64,000 nt of DNA, taken from assembly GCF_900183975.1 (NCBI RefSeq), contig NZ_LT853882.1, positions 2,287,501 to 2,351,500 of the forward strand. The letters run 5' to 3'. Positions 1 through 8,604 of this stretch are shown in pieces. The position numbers and the translations under genes were made by a program. How positions within the stretch are numbered: position 1 is the first letter of the stretch; each line of letters starts with the position of its first letter. Source of the stretch: Xanthomonas fragariae (GTDB taxonomy: Bacteria > Pseudomonadota > Gammaproteobacteria > Xanthomonadales > Xanthomonadaceae). The notes beneath the pieces are model-generated. The model saw only the letters and a program-made list of their open reading frames with translations. It searched no databases and was not told the DNA's origin.

Positions 1-581
1 TACGGGTTATTCGGATCCAGGTCGAGCGCTTTGCGCAGATCGCTGACTGCACGCTCGGGCTGACCAGCCTCAAGTGCACAACCGCCCGCGTTGCCTAGTG
101 CAGAAGCAGGAGATGCGTAGTTTCTGTCGATCAACGCGCGATCGAACCAGATCAACGATTCGGCAGGCGACCCATTCGCACACAGCCACGCACCGTAGTT
201 GTTCAATACATCGCCACGCTGCGGCGCCAGTTCGGCAGCCCGGCGGTAGGAGGCGCCAGAACCCGTCACATCGCCCTTGGCTCCTTGGATCAACGCCAGC
301 ATGCCGATGGCATCCACCGACTGCGCGTCATTCTTCAATGCCGCACGGACCTGCTCTTCGGCACCGGCATAATCGCCGGTCTGCAGTCGATTGCTGGCCA
401 ACCCAAGCTTTTCCTGTACAGCCAGGCGGCTCTTGGTCGCCTTGCTGTCGCGGAACGAATACACCGGCGCGACTTCTTCCACGGTCTTGACCGAGCTGGC
501 CTTGGCATTGCGACCACCGCAACCGACCGCGCCCAGCGCGATCGCCATGGCCACCATTAACGCGATATCACGCTGCCGCAT
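1..581 (-). CDS. pilF: PilF-type TPR lipoprotein for type IV pilus biogenesis (partial, 3' end outside window)
   Basis: About 193 codons are visible from an ATG at 581 to the left window edge. The protein starts with a short basic/hydrophobic leader ending in AVGC, a plausible lipobox, and continues with TPR-like helices (for example the stretches around NNYGAWLC and [11 protein letters not shown]). Proteins of this family (PilF of Pseudomonas) are outer-membrane lipoproteins that help the PilQ secretin assemble. The start overlaps the 3' end of rlmN by 14 bases, so the two are probably co-transcribed; rlmN-pilF is a common gammaproteobacterial order. The family call rests on position, lipobox and TPR pattern; the C-terminal end is not visible. 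Confidence 0.8.
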   Translation of the reverse strand, partial: MRQRDIALMVAMAIALGAVGCGGRNAKASSVKTVEEVAPVYSFRDSKATKSRLAVQEKLGLASNRLQTGDYAGAEEQVRAALKNDAQSVDAIGMLALIQGAKGDVTGSGASYRRAAELAPQRGDVLNNYGAWLCANGSPAESLIWFDRALIDRNYASPASALGNAGGCALEAGQPERAVSDLRKALDLDPNNP

Positions 582-1773
582 CTCGATCGGCCTGCCCTTC
601 CAATATGCGGCGGAACTCCGCCTGGCGACGGGTACGGTCCATGACCTGCCCTTTAAGCTGCCCGCACGCTGCATCGATGTCGTCGCCACGGGTGCGGCGA
701 ACCATCGTCAGCACCTGCGCGTCGAGCAGGATCTTCTGGAATGCGCGAATCTGTGCCTCGCCCGAGCGCTCGTAGCGCGTACCCGGGAACGGATTGAACG
801 GAATCAGATTGACCTTGCCAGCGTCCTTGGACTGCACCGCATTGTCAAACTGACGCATCAATCTGGCCAGCTGGCGCGCATGCTCCGGCTGGTCGTTGAT
901 TCCTTTCATCAAGGTGTATTCGAAGGTCACCGAATCGCGCTTCTTGCTGCCGCGCAAATAGCGCGCACACGATTCCATCAACTCCGCAATCGGATATTTC
1001 TTGTTTAACGGCACCAGGCTCTCGCGTAGCGTGTCGTCGGCAGCATGCAGCGAGACCGCCAGCGAGACATCGCTTTCGGTCGACAACCTGTCAATCATCG
1101 GCACCAGACCCGAGGTCGACAGCGTGACCCGCTTGCTGGCCAAGCCGTAGCCCAGATCGTCGCGCATTACGCTCATCGCGCGCACGACGTTGTCGAAATT
1201 CATCAACGGCTCGCCCATGCCCATCATCACCACGTTGGTAAGACGGCGCTGCTGGTGCGGTACGTTGCCCAGATGGCGCGCCGCCGCCCACACCTGCCCG
1301 ACGATCTCGGCCGTGGTGAGGTTACGGTTGAAGCCCTGGGTAGCGGTCGAACAGAAGGTACAGTTCAAGCCGCAGCCGACCTGAGAGGACACGCACAACG
1401 TACCGCGCCCCTTATCGGGGATGTATACCGTCTCGATCGCATTCTTGCCGTCGGTGCCCATGGCAAGTAGCCACTTGTGGGTGCCGTCAGTGGAAGGTTT
1501 GTCGAACACGATGTTCGGGACGAGAACCTCGGCGTGCCGGTGCAACTTCGCGCGCAGCGCCTTGCCGAGATCGGTCATCTGGTCGAAATCGGTGACGTAG
1601 CGATGGTGAATCCACTTCATCACCTGATGTGCACGGTAACGCGCCTCGCCGAGCGTCTCGGCGAAAAAGCGCTCCAGTCCCTCGCGATCGAGGTCGAGCA
1701 GGTTCTGCTTGCGCAGTTCCGGGGTGCGGACGGGAACGTCCTGCAACACGGAGGGGATCACGACCTCATTCAC
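568..1773 (-). CDS. rlmN: 23S rRNA/tRNA adenine-C2 methyltransferase RlmN (radical SAM)
   Basis: The 401-residue protein has the radical SAM cluster CGLNCTFC, with cysteines at about residues 134, 138 and 141 that bind the 4Fe-4S cluster. The family methylates C2 of A2503 in 23S rRNA and of A37 in some tRNAs. The middle shows the MMGMGEPL motif, and the methyl-carrier cysteine lies near the C-terminus in the DAACGQL segment. Length and motif order match RlmN. It starts 18 bases downstream of ndk and overlaps pilF, so ndk-rlmN-pilF look like one minus-strand unit. Confidence 0.97.
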   Translation of the reverse strand: MNEVVIPSVLQDVPVRTPELRKQNLLDLDREGLERFFAETLGEARYRAHQVMKWIHHRYVTDFDQMTDLGKALRAKLHRHAEVLVPNIVFDKPSTDGTHKWLLAMGTDGKNAIETVYIPDKGRGTLCVSSQVGCGLNCTFCSTATQGFNRNLTTAEIVGQVWAAARHLGNVPHQQRRLTNVVMMGMGEPLMNFDNVVRAMSVMRDDLGYGLASKRVTLSTSGLVPMIDRLSTESDVSLAVSLHAADDTLRESLVPLNKKYPIAELMESCARYLRGSKKRDSVTFEYTLMKGINDQPEHARQLARLMRQFDNAVQSKDAGKVNLIPFNPFPGTRYERSGEAQIRAFQKILLDAQVLTMVRRTRGDDIDAACGQLKGQVMDRTRRQAEFRRILEGQADRDAAA

Positions 1774-1791
1774 GATTCGACTCTCTCGTCC

Positions 1792-2217
1792 TCAGCGCGA
1801 TACCACTTCGGTCGCGGCAAAAAAATAGGCGACTTCGTTGGCAGCATTCTCGACCGAATCCGACCCGTGCGCGGCATTGGCATCGATCGAATCGGCGAAG
1901 TCGGCGCGGATGGTGCCCGGCGCAGCGTCCTTGGGATTGGTCGCGCCGAGCAGGTCACGATGTGCGGCTACGGCATTCTCGCCTTCAAGCGCCTGGATCA
2001 TCACCGGGCCGGAGATCATGAACTCGACCAGCGCGTTGAAGAACGGACGCTCGCGGTGCACCGCATAGAAACCTTCAGCTTCGCGACGCGACAGCTGCTT
2101 GTATTTGGCGGCCACAACCTTCAGGCCAGCCTTCTCAAAGCGGCTGTAAATTTCACCGATGACGTTCTTGGCGACGGCGTCAGGCTTGATGATGGATAAG
2201 GTGCGCTCCAGCGCCAT
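1792..2217 (-). CDS. ndk: Nucleoside diphosphate kinase
   Basis: The 141-residue protein has the full NDK fold length. It begins with the [12 protein letters not shown] signature and carries the phosphorylated histidine in NAAHGSDS (His117). It moves the gamma phosphate from ATP to other NDPs and dNDPs in the cytoplasm. A GGAG ribosome-binding site lies just before the ATG. The 5' leader contains a 6-bp hairpin (2236-2253) and, further upstream, a terminator-like hairpin read in the same direction (2265-2289), so premature termination in the leader is possible. Confidence 0.98.
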   Translation of the reverse strand: MALERTLSIIKPDAVAKNVIGEIYSRFEKAGLKVVAAKYKQLSRREAEGFYAVHRERPFFNALVEFMISGPVMIQALEGENAVAAHRDLLGATNPKDAAPGTIRADFADSIDANAAHGSDSVENAANEVAYFFAATEVVSR

Positions 2218-2264
2218 GGGAAAATCTCCGTTGGGCGGGCCACTGAAGGCCCGAGGTTATCATG

Positions 2265-2289
2265 AAAAAAACCCACGACAAAACGCGGG
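2265..2289 (-). terminator. Intrinsic-terminator-like hairpin upstream of ndk
   Basis: On the minus strand CCCGCG, a 6-base loop and CGTGGG form a 6-bp stem with one G-T pair, directly followed by seven T. No minus-strand gene lies immediately upstream. It is therefore either an attenuator in the ndk leader or the end of a short unannotated RNA. Confidence 0.55.
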
Positions 2290-2402
2290 CTTAGGCTTCT
2301 TTTTGATGATCAAGTCTATACTCTTCGCCGCTTCATTTGCACACCGCCCTCCGAATCGTGCTGCGTTGCCGCATGACCCGCGCGACGCCGAGCCCATAAG
2401 CT

Positions 2403-2416
2403 CAAACAATCGTTTG
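2403..2416. promoter_or_regulatory. PsrA-type operator CAAAC-N4-GTTTG
   Basis: The palindrome CAAAC AATC GTTTG lies 20 bases before the start of the TetR-family gene. It matches the published Pseudomonas PsrA consensus (C/G)AAAC-N2-4-GTTT(G/C). Its place in the promoter region suggests autoregulation of the repressor and of the co-directional fadB-fadA genes, relieved by long-chain fatty acids or acyl-CoA. The match is seen in the sequence; the ligand is inferred from the family. Confidence 0.7.
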
Positions 2417-2436
2417 ATTGAGCTCCATCTCCTCGC

Positions 2437-3069
2437 ATGCCCAAGCCCGCTCACTTCTCCACCAAGTACCGCATCCTCGGCGCGGCCGAGGAGCTGTTCG
2501 CCCAGCACGGGTTCGCTGGGACTTCGCTGCGTCAATTGACCACCCAGGCCGATGTCAACATCGCTGCAGTCAACTATCACTTCGGCTCCAAGGAAAATCT
2601 GGTCAACGAAGTGTTCCGCCGCCGCATGGACGAAATGACCGCCGCACGTCTGCAGCAGCTGGAGGTGGCAAAGAAGTCGCAGCCGGGTGAGCTCACTGCC
2701 GTGCTCGCTGCATTCGTCGAGCCGGCCCTGGCGATGGCGCAAGACCGACAGAGCGGCGGCGCCTTCGTGCGCGTGATCGCACGTGCCTACGCCGAAAAGA
2801 ACGACAACCTGCGCAAGTTTATGTCCGACCACTACGGACATGTGCTACGCGAATTCGGCAAGGCCATCGCCGCCTGCGTGCCGGGCCTGAGCAAGGAAGA
2901 GCTTTACTGGCGCCTAGACTTTCTGGCCGGCGCGCTGACCTATGCCATGGCCGATTTCGGCCTCATCAAGCGCCCTGCGGGCGTCAGCGAGGCCGACCAC
3001 CGCGCGCATGCCGCGCGCGAACTGATTCGTTTTGCAGAACCCGGTTTCCATACCCATTCCACACCGTAG
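2437..3069 (+). CDS. psrA: TetR-family fatty-acid-responsive repressor, PsrA-like
   Basis: The 210-residue protein has an N-terminal TetR helix-turn-helix (about residues 10-55, with AAVNYHFGSKENL as the recognition helix and end of the domain) and a C-terminal ligand domain. The DNA-binding part closely follows PsrA of Pseudomonas. The PsrA-type palindrome just upstream and the beta-oxidation gene 25 bases downstream support the assignment. It probably represses the operon psrA-fadB-fadA until fatty acids are available. The gene symbol is inferred from family and context. Confidence 0.75.
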   Translation: MPKPAHFSTKYRILGAAEELFAQHGFAGTSLRQLTTQADVNIAAVNYHFGSKENLVNEVFRRRMDEMTAARLQQLEVAKKSQPGELTAVLAAFVEPALAMAQDRQSGGAFVRVIARAYAEKNDNLRKFMSDHYGHVLREFGKAIAACVPGLSKEELYWRLDFLAGALTYAMADFGLIKRPAGVSEADHRAHAARELIRFAEPGFHTHSTP

Positions 3070-3094
3070 TCGCTCACACCAAAGGCTCATCGCT

Positions 3095-5467
3095 ATGTCC
3101 AATCCGTTGCTAGTCCGTCGTGCCGCCGTGCTCGGTGCCGGCGTCATGGGTGCGCAGATCGCCGCGCACCTCACCAATGCTGGTGTCGACACCGTGCTGT
3201 TCGACTTGCCTGCCAAGGAAGGTCATGCCGAAGGTGTCGTGCTCAATGCCATCGCCAACCTCGGCAAGCTCCGCCCTGCCCCGCTCGCCAGCAAGGCGTT
3301 GGCCGAGGCGATCACGCCGGCCAATTACCAGAGCGGTCTGGAACAACTGCGCGACTGCGATCTGATCATCGAGGCGATCGCCGAGCGCATGGACTGGAAG
3401 CAGGACCTGTACAAGAAGATCGCTCCGTTCGTGGCCGATCATGCCGTGCTGGCATCGAACACCTCGGGCTTGGGCATCAACAAGCTCTCCGACGTGCTGC
3501 CCGAGCAATTGCGCCACCGTTTCTGCGGTGTGCATTTCTTCAATCCGCCGCGCTATATGCACCTGGCCGAGCTGATCCCGGCCAAGGGCACTGACAAGGC
3601 CGTGTTGGGGGGCCTGGAGAGCTTCCTGGTCACCACGCTCGGCAAGGGCGTCGTGTATGCGAAGGACACGCCGAACTTCATCGGCAATCGTATCGGCGTG
3701 TTCTCGATCCTGTCCACCATCCATCACACCGCCGAGTTCGGTTTGGGCTTCGATGAAGTCGATGCGCTGACCGGCCCGCTGGTTGGGCGCCCGAAGTCGG
3801 CAACCTACCGTACTTCGGACGTGGTCGGCCTGGACACCATGGCGCACGTGATCAAGACCATGGGCGACACCCTGCCCAACGATCCGTGGCACCAGCATTT
3901 CAAATCGCCGAAGTGGCTGGACGCGCTGATCGCCAAGGGCGCGCTAGGCCAGAAGGTCGGCGCCGGTATCTTCCGCAAGGACGGCAAGGACATCGTGGTG
4001 CTGGATCTGCAAAAGCAGGATTACAGAAACGCCGATCGCAGCGCTGCGCCGGACGTGGTCGAAATCCTCGAGATCAAGACCCCGGCCGAAAAGTTCGCCA
4101 AGCTGCGCGAAAGCCAGCATCCGCAGGCACAGTTCCTATGGGCCACATTTCGCGACCTGTTCCACTATAGCGCCTTCCATCTGGCCGATATCGCAGAAAC
4201 TGCGCGCGACGTTGACCTGGCGATTCGCTGGGGTTACGGCTGGTCGCTGGGCCCGTTCGAAACCTGGCAGGCCGCAGGCTGGAAGCAGGTTGCTCAGTGG
4301 ATTGCCGAGGATATTTCCAGCGGCAAGAGCATGAGCAGCACGCCGTTGCCTAACTGGGTGTTCGACGGCCGCGATGGCGTGCACGCCGCCGAAGGCTCTT
4401 ACAGCCCCGCGCGTGATGCCCAGCTGCCGCGCTCGGCGCTGCCGGTGTACAAGCGCCAGCGCTTCCCCGATCCGTTGTTGGGCGAGCAGTTCTCGGCGGG
4501 CGAGACCGTATTCGACAACGATGGCGTGCGCATGTGGCACGACGGCGACGACATCGCGGTGGTCAGCTTCAAGACCAAGATGAACACCGTCTCCGATCAC
4601 GTGCTCAATGGCTTGCAGGAAGTCATCGGACGGGCCGAGAAAGACTTCGCCGGGCTTGTGATCTGGCAGCAGAAGGAGCCGTTCTCCGCCGGCGCCGATC
4701 TGGCCGGCGCGCTGGGTCTGCTGCAGGCCGGCAAGGTCGATGCATTCGATGCCATGGTCGCCAACTTCCAGGCCACCAGTCAGCGCATCAAGTATGCGCA
4801 GGTGCCGGTGATTTCGGCAGTGCGCGGCCTGGCACTGGGTGGCGGCTGCGAGTTCCAGATGCACAGTGCCAAGGCTGTGGCATCGCTGGAAAGCTATATC
4901 GGACTGGTGGAAGCCGGCGTCGGTCTGTTGCCGGCAGGTGGCGGTTTGAAAGAAATCGCGGTGCGTGCCTCCCACGCCGCTGGCGCTGGCGGCGATGTGT
5001 TCGCCGAACTGAAGAAGACCTTCGAGACCGTGGCGATGGCCAAGGTGTCCAACTCGGCAGTCAACGCCCAGGAACTGGGCCTGTTGCGCGCGACCGACAA
5101 AATCGTGTTCAACAGCTTCGAAGCGTTGCATATCGCCAAGGCCGAAGCGCGCGCACGAGCCGAAGGCGGCTACCGCGCACCGCTGCCAGCACGCCGCATA
5201 CAGGTCGCCGGCAATGTCGGTATCGCCACCTTCAAGATGCTGCTGGTCAACATGCTGGAAGGCCGTTTCATCAGCGAATACGACTATGAAATCGCCACCC
5301 GCATTGCAACGGTCATGTGCGGCGGTGAAGTCGATCGCGGCGCACTGGTCGACGAAGAATGGCTGCTCAAGCTGGAGCGCACGCACTTCGTCGAACTGGC
5401 CCAGCAAGAAAAGACCCAGGCACGGATTGGGCACATGCTCAAGACGGGCAAGCCGTTGAGGAACTGA
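3095..5467 (+). CDS. fadB: 3-hydroxyacyl-CoA dehydrogenase / enoyl-CoA hydratase fusion (beta-oxidation)
   Basis: The start is the ATG at 3095 (MSNPLL), which follows AAAGG; an upstream in-frame ATG at 3032 would overlap psrA. The protein has 790 residues. The NAD-binding 3-hydroxyacyl-CoA dehydrogenase comes first (Rossmann motif GAGVMG at about residues 14-19) and the enoyl-CoA hydratase/isomerase domain follows (GLALGGGCE in the second half). This order is the reverse of E. coli FadB and matches Bacillus FadN. It catalyses hydration and NAD-dependent oxidation of acyl-CoA intermediates and pairs with the thiolase downstream. Confidence 0.93.
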   Translation: MSNPLLVRRAAVLGAGVMGAQIAAHLTNAGVDTVLFDLPAKEGHAEGVVLNAIANLGKLRPAPLASKALAEAITPANYQSGLEQLRDCDLIIEAIAERMDWKQDLYKKIAPFVADHAVLASNTSGLGINKLSDVLPEQLRHRFCGVHFFNPPRYMHLAELIPAKGTDKAVLGGLESFLVTTLGKGVVYAKDTPNFIGNRIGVFSILSTIHHTAEFGLGFDEVDALTGPLVGRPKSATYRTSDVVGLDTMAHVIKTMGDTLPNDPWHQHFKSPKWLDALIAKGALGQKVGAGIFRKDGKDIVVLDLQKQDYRNADRSAAPDVVEILEIKTPAEKFAKLRESQHPQAQFLWATFRDLFHYSAFHLADIAETARDVDLAIRWGYGWSLGPFETWQAAGWKQVAQWIAEDISSGKSMSSTPLPNWVFDGRDGVHAAEGSYSPARDAQLPRSALPVYKRQRFPDPLLGEQFSAGETVFDNDGVRMWHDGDDIAVVSFKTKMNTVSDHVLNGLQEVIGRAEKDFAGLVIWQQKEPFSAGADLAGALGLLQAGKVDAFDAMVANFQATSQRIKYAQVPVISAVRGLALGGGCEFQMHSAKAVASLESYIGLVEAGVGLLPAGGGLKEIAVRASHAAGAGGDVFAELKKTFETVAMAKVSNSAVNAQELGLLRATDKIVFNSFEALHIAKAEARARAEGGYRAPLPARRIQVAGNVGIATFKMLLVNMLEGRFISEYDYEIATRIATVMCGGEVDRGALVDEEWLLKLERTHFVELAQQEKTQARIGHMLKTGKPLRN

Positions 5468-5470
5468 GAT

Positions 5471-5682
5471 ATGTGATTGGTGATTGGGGATTGGCAACAG
5501 CGATTTCCCGTCTCTCTAACGATTTGTTTCGCCGGATAGTCAGCGCCGGCATTTGTGATCAGGGATTGGGCACGCGCAACGGCGTTTCCTCTGCCTCCAA
5601 ACATTCCATCCCGCCGGGCGGGAACATTCGGACACCGGGACTCGTTCTGACCAATCCCCACTCCCGAATCCCCACTCCCGGC
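5471..5682. repeat. Intergenic GGGATTGG-rich repeat element, copy 1
   Basis: The fadB-fadA gap holds repeated (G)GATTGG words at its left end and the complementary CCAATCCCC/GAATCCCC words at its right end, so the two ends could pair. Similar words occur at 35142-35263, 38087-38252 and 42344-42475 in this window. Confidence 0.6.
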
Positions 5683-5696
5683 TTTCGGATAAAGCC

Positions 5697-6902
5697 ATGA
5701 GCAAGCAGATTCAAGAAGCCTACATCGTTGCCGCCACCCGCACCCCAGTCGGCAAGGCGCCGAAGGGCGTGTTCCGCAATACCCGTCCAGATGACATGCT
5801 GGCGCACGTGCTGCGTGCGGTGGTTGCACAGGCGCCGGGCATCGATTTGTCGCGGATCGACGACGCCATTATCGGTTGCGCGATGCCAGAGGCCGAGCAA
5901 GGCATGAACGTGGCGCGCATCGGCGTGCTGCTGGCTGGCCTGCCGATTACCGTAGCCGGTCAGACCATCAACCGTTTCTGTTCGTCCGGCATCCAGGCCG
6001 TGGCGATGGCCGCCGACCAGATCCGTCTTGGCAACGCCAACCTGATGCTGGCCGGCGGTACCGAGTCGATGTCGATGGTGCCGATGATGGGCAACAAGGT
6101 CGCCATGTCACCGAGCGTGTTTGCCGACGACCATGTCGCCATTGCATACGGCATGGGCATCACCGCCGAGAAGGTCGCCGAGGAATGGAAGGTCTCGCGC
6201 GAGGATCAAGACGCGTTTGCCCTTGCCTCGCATGAGAAAGCGATTGCCGCCATTGCTGCCGGCGAGTTCCGCGACGAGATCACCCCGTACGAGATTCTGT
6301 CGCACCATCCCGACTTGGCCGGCAATGTGATTGCGTTGCGCAAGCGTCTGGTCTATACCGACGAGGGGCCGCGCCCGGATAGCTCGATCGAAGGCTTGGC
6401 CAAGCTGCGCCCAGTGTTCCGCAACGGACAGTTCGGCGGCAGCGTCACCGCCGGCAATTCCTCGCAGATGAGCGATGGCGCCGGTGCAGTGCTATTGGCC
6501 TCCGAGCAGGCGATCAAGGACTACGGCCTGACCCCGCTTGCGCGCTTCGTCAGCTTCTCGGTAGCAGGCGTGCGCCCGGCAGTGATGGGCATCGGCCCGG
6601 TCGCGGCGATTCCCAAAGCGCTCAAGCAGGCCGGTCTGAGCAAGGACCAGCTCGACTGGATCGAGCTCAACGAAGCATTTGCCGCGCAGGCATTGGCAGT
6701 GATCCGCGACAGCGAATTGGATCCGTCCAAGGTCAACCCACTCGGCGGCGCAATCGCACTCGGTCACCCGCTGGGTGCTACCGGCGCGATCCGTGCTGCC
6801 ACGCTGGTGCACGGCCTGCGTCGTCGTCAGCATAGGTACGGCATGGTCACCATGTGCATCGGCACCGGTATGGGCGCGGCGGGCATTATCGAAGCACTGT
6901 AA
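5697..6902 (+). CDS. fadA: Acetyl-CoA C-acyltransferase (3-ketoacyl-CoA thiolase)
   Basis: The 401-residue protein has all thiolase signatures: the acyl-accepting cysteine in NRFCSSGIQA (Cys95), the histidine in GHPLGATG, and the second catalytic cysteine in CIGTGMG near the C-terminus. It carries out the last beta-oxidation step, releasing acetyl-CoA. It follows fadB after a 229-base gap filled by a repeat element, and a good intrinsic terminator follows it, so psrA-fadB-fadA probably form one transcript. Confidence 0.96.
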   Translation: MSKQIQEAYIVAATRTPVGKAPKGVFRNTRPDDMLAHVLRAVVAQAPGIDLSRIDDAIIGCAMPEAEQGMNVARIGVLLAGLPITVAGQTINRFCSSGIQAVAMAADQIRLGNANLMLAGGTESMSMVPMMGNKVAMSPSVFADDHVAIAYGMGITAEKVAEEWKVSREDQDAFALASHEKAIAAIAAGEFRDEITPYEILSHHPDLAGNVIALRKRLVYTDEGPRPDSSIEGLAKLRPVFRNGQFGGSVTAGNSSQMSDGAGAVLLASEQAIKDYGLTPLARFVSFSVAGVRPAVMGIGPVAAIPKALKQAGLSKDQLDWIELNEAFAAQALAVIRDSELDPSKVNPLGGAIALGHPLGATGAIRAATLVHGLRRRQHRYGMVTMCIGTGMGAAGIIEAL

Positions 6903-6949
6903 ATGCCACATGGTTGCCAACCCTGCCGGCAGCCATGGCAAAACCAATG

Positions 6950-6982
6950 AAGGCCAGAGAGCAACCGCTCGCCGGCCTTTTT
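6950..6982 (+). terminator. Intrinsic terminator after fadA
   Basis: AAGGCC pairs with GGCCTT, with an inner GAGC/GCTC pair, and the stem ends in a run of five T. It lies 47 bases after the fadA stop codon. Confidence 0.85.
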
Positions 6983-7053
6983 GCAGGCTTGATGTATCGG
7001 GATGGGCCGACTGTCTGGACAGGGGGGGCGGAGCGGGATTAGTCTAGATGCTC

Positions 7054-7148
7054 GGAGATGGCGTTCCTCCGCGCTGTTCCATCAACCGTAGCGATCGCTA
7101 CTGATGACGCCTACAAAAACTCTGGCCCGGCCCAGGGATTGTAGGCGT
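7054..7148 (+). promoter_or_regulatory. Fluoride riboswitch (crcB motif) with expression platform
   Basis: The segment GGAGATGGCGTTCCTCC (7054-7070), the AACCG and stem region that follows, and TGATGACGCCTAC (7102-7114) reproduce the conserved core of the fluoride aptamer, including the GGCGTT/ACGCC pseudoknot strands. A perfect 10-bp inverted repeat, ACGCCTACAA at 7107-7116 and TTGTAGGCGT at 7139-7148, overlaps the 3' pseudoknot strand and so should compete with the folded aptamer. With only TTT after it, the hairpin could act as a weak terminator or hide the downstream translation start region. Fluoride binding should favour expression of the gene that follows. Confidence 0.92.
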
Positions 7149-7206
7149 TTAAATGCTCACATCTCCCTGCCGTGCCAGCCATCATGTCACTAAGCGACAG
7201 GCTGCC

Positions 7207-8439
7207 ATGTCACGATTTCGGCCCTTTGAACATCTCGACCTTTTCTCCCATCTTGCCAAGTGGCTGGTGATTGCCAGCGTGGCCGCCGTACTGGCCGGCA
7301 CTGCTTCTGCATTTCTCTTGTTGGCCCTGGATTGGGCCACCAGCTGGCGCCTGGCGCATCCGCGCGCGATCTGGCTGCTGCCGCTGGCCGGCTTTGCAGT
7401 CGGCCTGGTGTATTACCTGCTGGGCAAACAGGTGGACGCCGGCAACAACTTGGTCATCGAAGAAATCCACGACCCCAAGAAGCTGGTGCCGCTGCGCCTG
7501 GCGCCGCTGGTGCTGGGGGGCACGGTGATCTCCCATATGTTCGGCGCCTCGGTCGGACGCGAGGGCACCGCCGTGCAGATGGGCGCCGCGCTTGCCGACC
7601 AACTCACGCGGCTGCTGCGCTTGTGCAACGAAGACCGGCGCATTGTGCTGATGGCAGGCATCAGTGCCGGCTTCGCCTCAGTGTTCGGCACTCCGTTAGC
7701 CGGCGCAATCTTCGGGCTGGAGGTACTGGCCATCGGTCGATTGCGCTACAACGCGCTGCTGCCGTGCGCGGTGGCCGCCATCGTGGCCGATCAGGTCTGT
7801 TTGGCCTGGGGCATTCACCACACCCAGTATGCAATCGGCCCCATCGTTCCGGTCGGGATCAGCAGCGTGCTGGCCGTGCTGGCGGCCGGCATGCTGTTTG
7901 GTCTGGTCGGCATGCTGTTTGCCACCGTCACGCATCGCCTGGGCAGCTTGAGCAAAAGCGCCATCGGCTACGCTCCACTGCGTCCGTTGCTCGGGGGATG
8001 CGTCATCGCGCTGGCGGTGTGGCTGCTCGGCACGCAGCGCTACATCGGTTTGGGAATTCCGGAGATCGTCCGCGCCTTCCACGAGCCGACGGCGCCATGG
8101 GATTTTCTGGGCAAGCTGTGCTTTACGACAGTCTCACTGGGGGCCGGTTTCAAGGGCGGCGAGGTTACGCCGCTGTTCTACATCGGTGCCACGCTTGGTA
8201 ACGCGCTTGCACCGCTGCTGCACCTGCCCTTTCCGATGCTAGCCGGGATCGGCTTCGTGGCGGTATTCGCCGGCGCATCCAACACCCCGATCGCGTCCAC
8301 GCTCATGGCGATCGAACTGTTCGGTGCCGATATCGCACCGCTCGCCGCACTCGGTTGCATCACCGCCTATCTGTTTTCAGGCCATACCGGGATCTACCAC
8401 GCACAGCGCATCGGTCACGGCAAGCACCGATCGACGTAG
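7207..8439 (+). CDS. CLC-F type fluoride/proton antiporter
   Basis: The chosen ATG gives a 410-residue membrane protein of the CLC family with about ten hydrophobic segments. The first filter motif of chloride CLCs (GSGIP) is replaced by GNNL (about residue 79), the second reads GREGT (117-121) and the third GGEVTP. These variants are typical of fluoride-specific CLC-F proteins rather than chloride exchangers. The fluoride riboswitch directly upstream makes fluoride export the likely job. An in-frame ATG at 7153, just after the riboswitch hairpin, is an alternative start that would add 18 residues. Confidence 0.88.
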   Translation: MSRFRPFEHLDLFSHLAKWLVIASVAAVLAGTASAFLLLALDWATSWRLAHPRAIWLLPLAGFAVGLVYYLLGKQVDAGNNLVIEEIHDPKKLVPLRLAPLVLGGTVISHMFGASVGREGTAVQMGAALADQLTRLLRLCNEDRRIVLMAGISAGFASVFGTPLAGAIFGLEVLAIGRLRYNALLPCAVAAIVADQVCLAWGIHHTQYAIGPIVPVGISSVLAVLAAGMLFGLVGMLFATVTHRLGSLSKSAIGYAPLRPLLGGCVIALAVWLLGTQRYIGLGIPEIVRAFHEPTAPWDFLGKLCFTTVSLGAGFKGGEVTPLFYIGATLGNALAPLLHLPFPMLAGIGFVAVFAGASNTPIASTLMAIELFGADIAPLAALGCITAYLFSGHTGIYHAQRIGHGKHRST

Positions 8440-8580
8440 CGCCGGGCTGTCCGAAACCATACGCCTTGCCGACCTGCCCGCGCGGCGGCGGCAACCTAGT
8501 GCCGACACACGCAGCAGCGCTCCCAGCCAGGAGCGATCATGACCCTGCCGCATCGCACCTGTGTGCTGCTCGGTGCGGCG

Positions 8581-8591
8581 CCCCCCCCCCC
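8581..8591. repeat. Run of eleven C
   Basis: A homopolymer of 11 C lies 14 bases before the left end of the IS. It falls inside a small open frame that begins at 8539 after an AGGAG site. Tracts of this length can slip during replication. Confidence 0.6.
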
Positions 8592-8604
8592 GCCACTTTA
8601 CGGA

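Noticed and set aside
4136..5497. 453-codon open frame on the minus strand across fadB
   Set aside because: It is the antisense shadow of a high-GC gene; composition is His/Gln/Arg-rich and no family pattern is visible.
7207..8439. Chloride channel (ClcA) as the function
   Set aside because: The filter motifs differ from those of chloride CLCs and the gene is behind a fluoride riboswitch.
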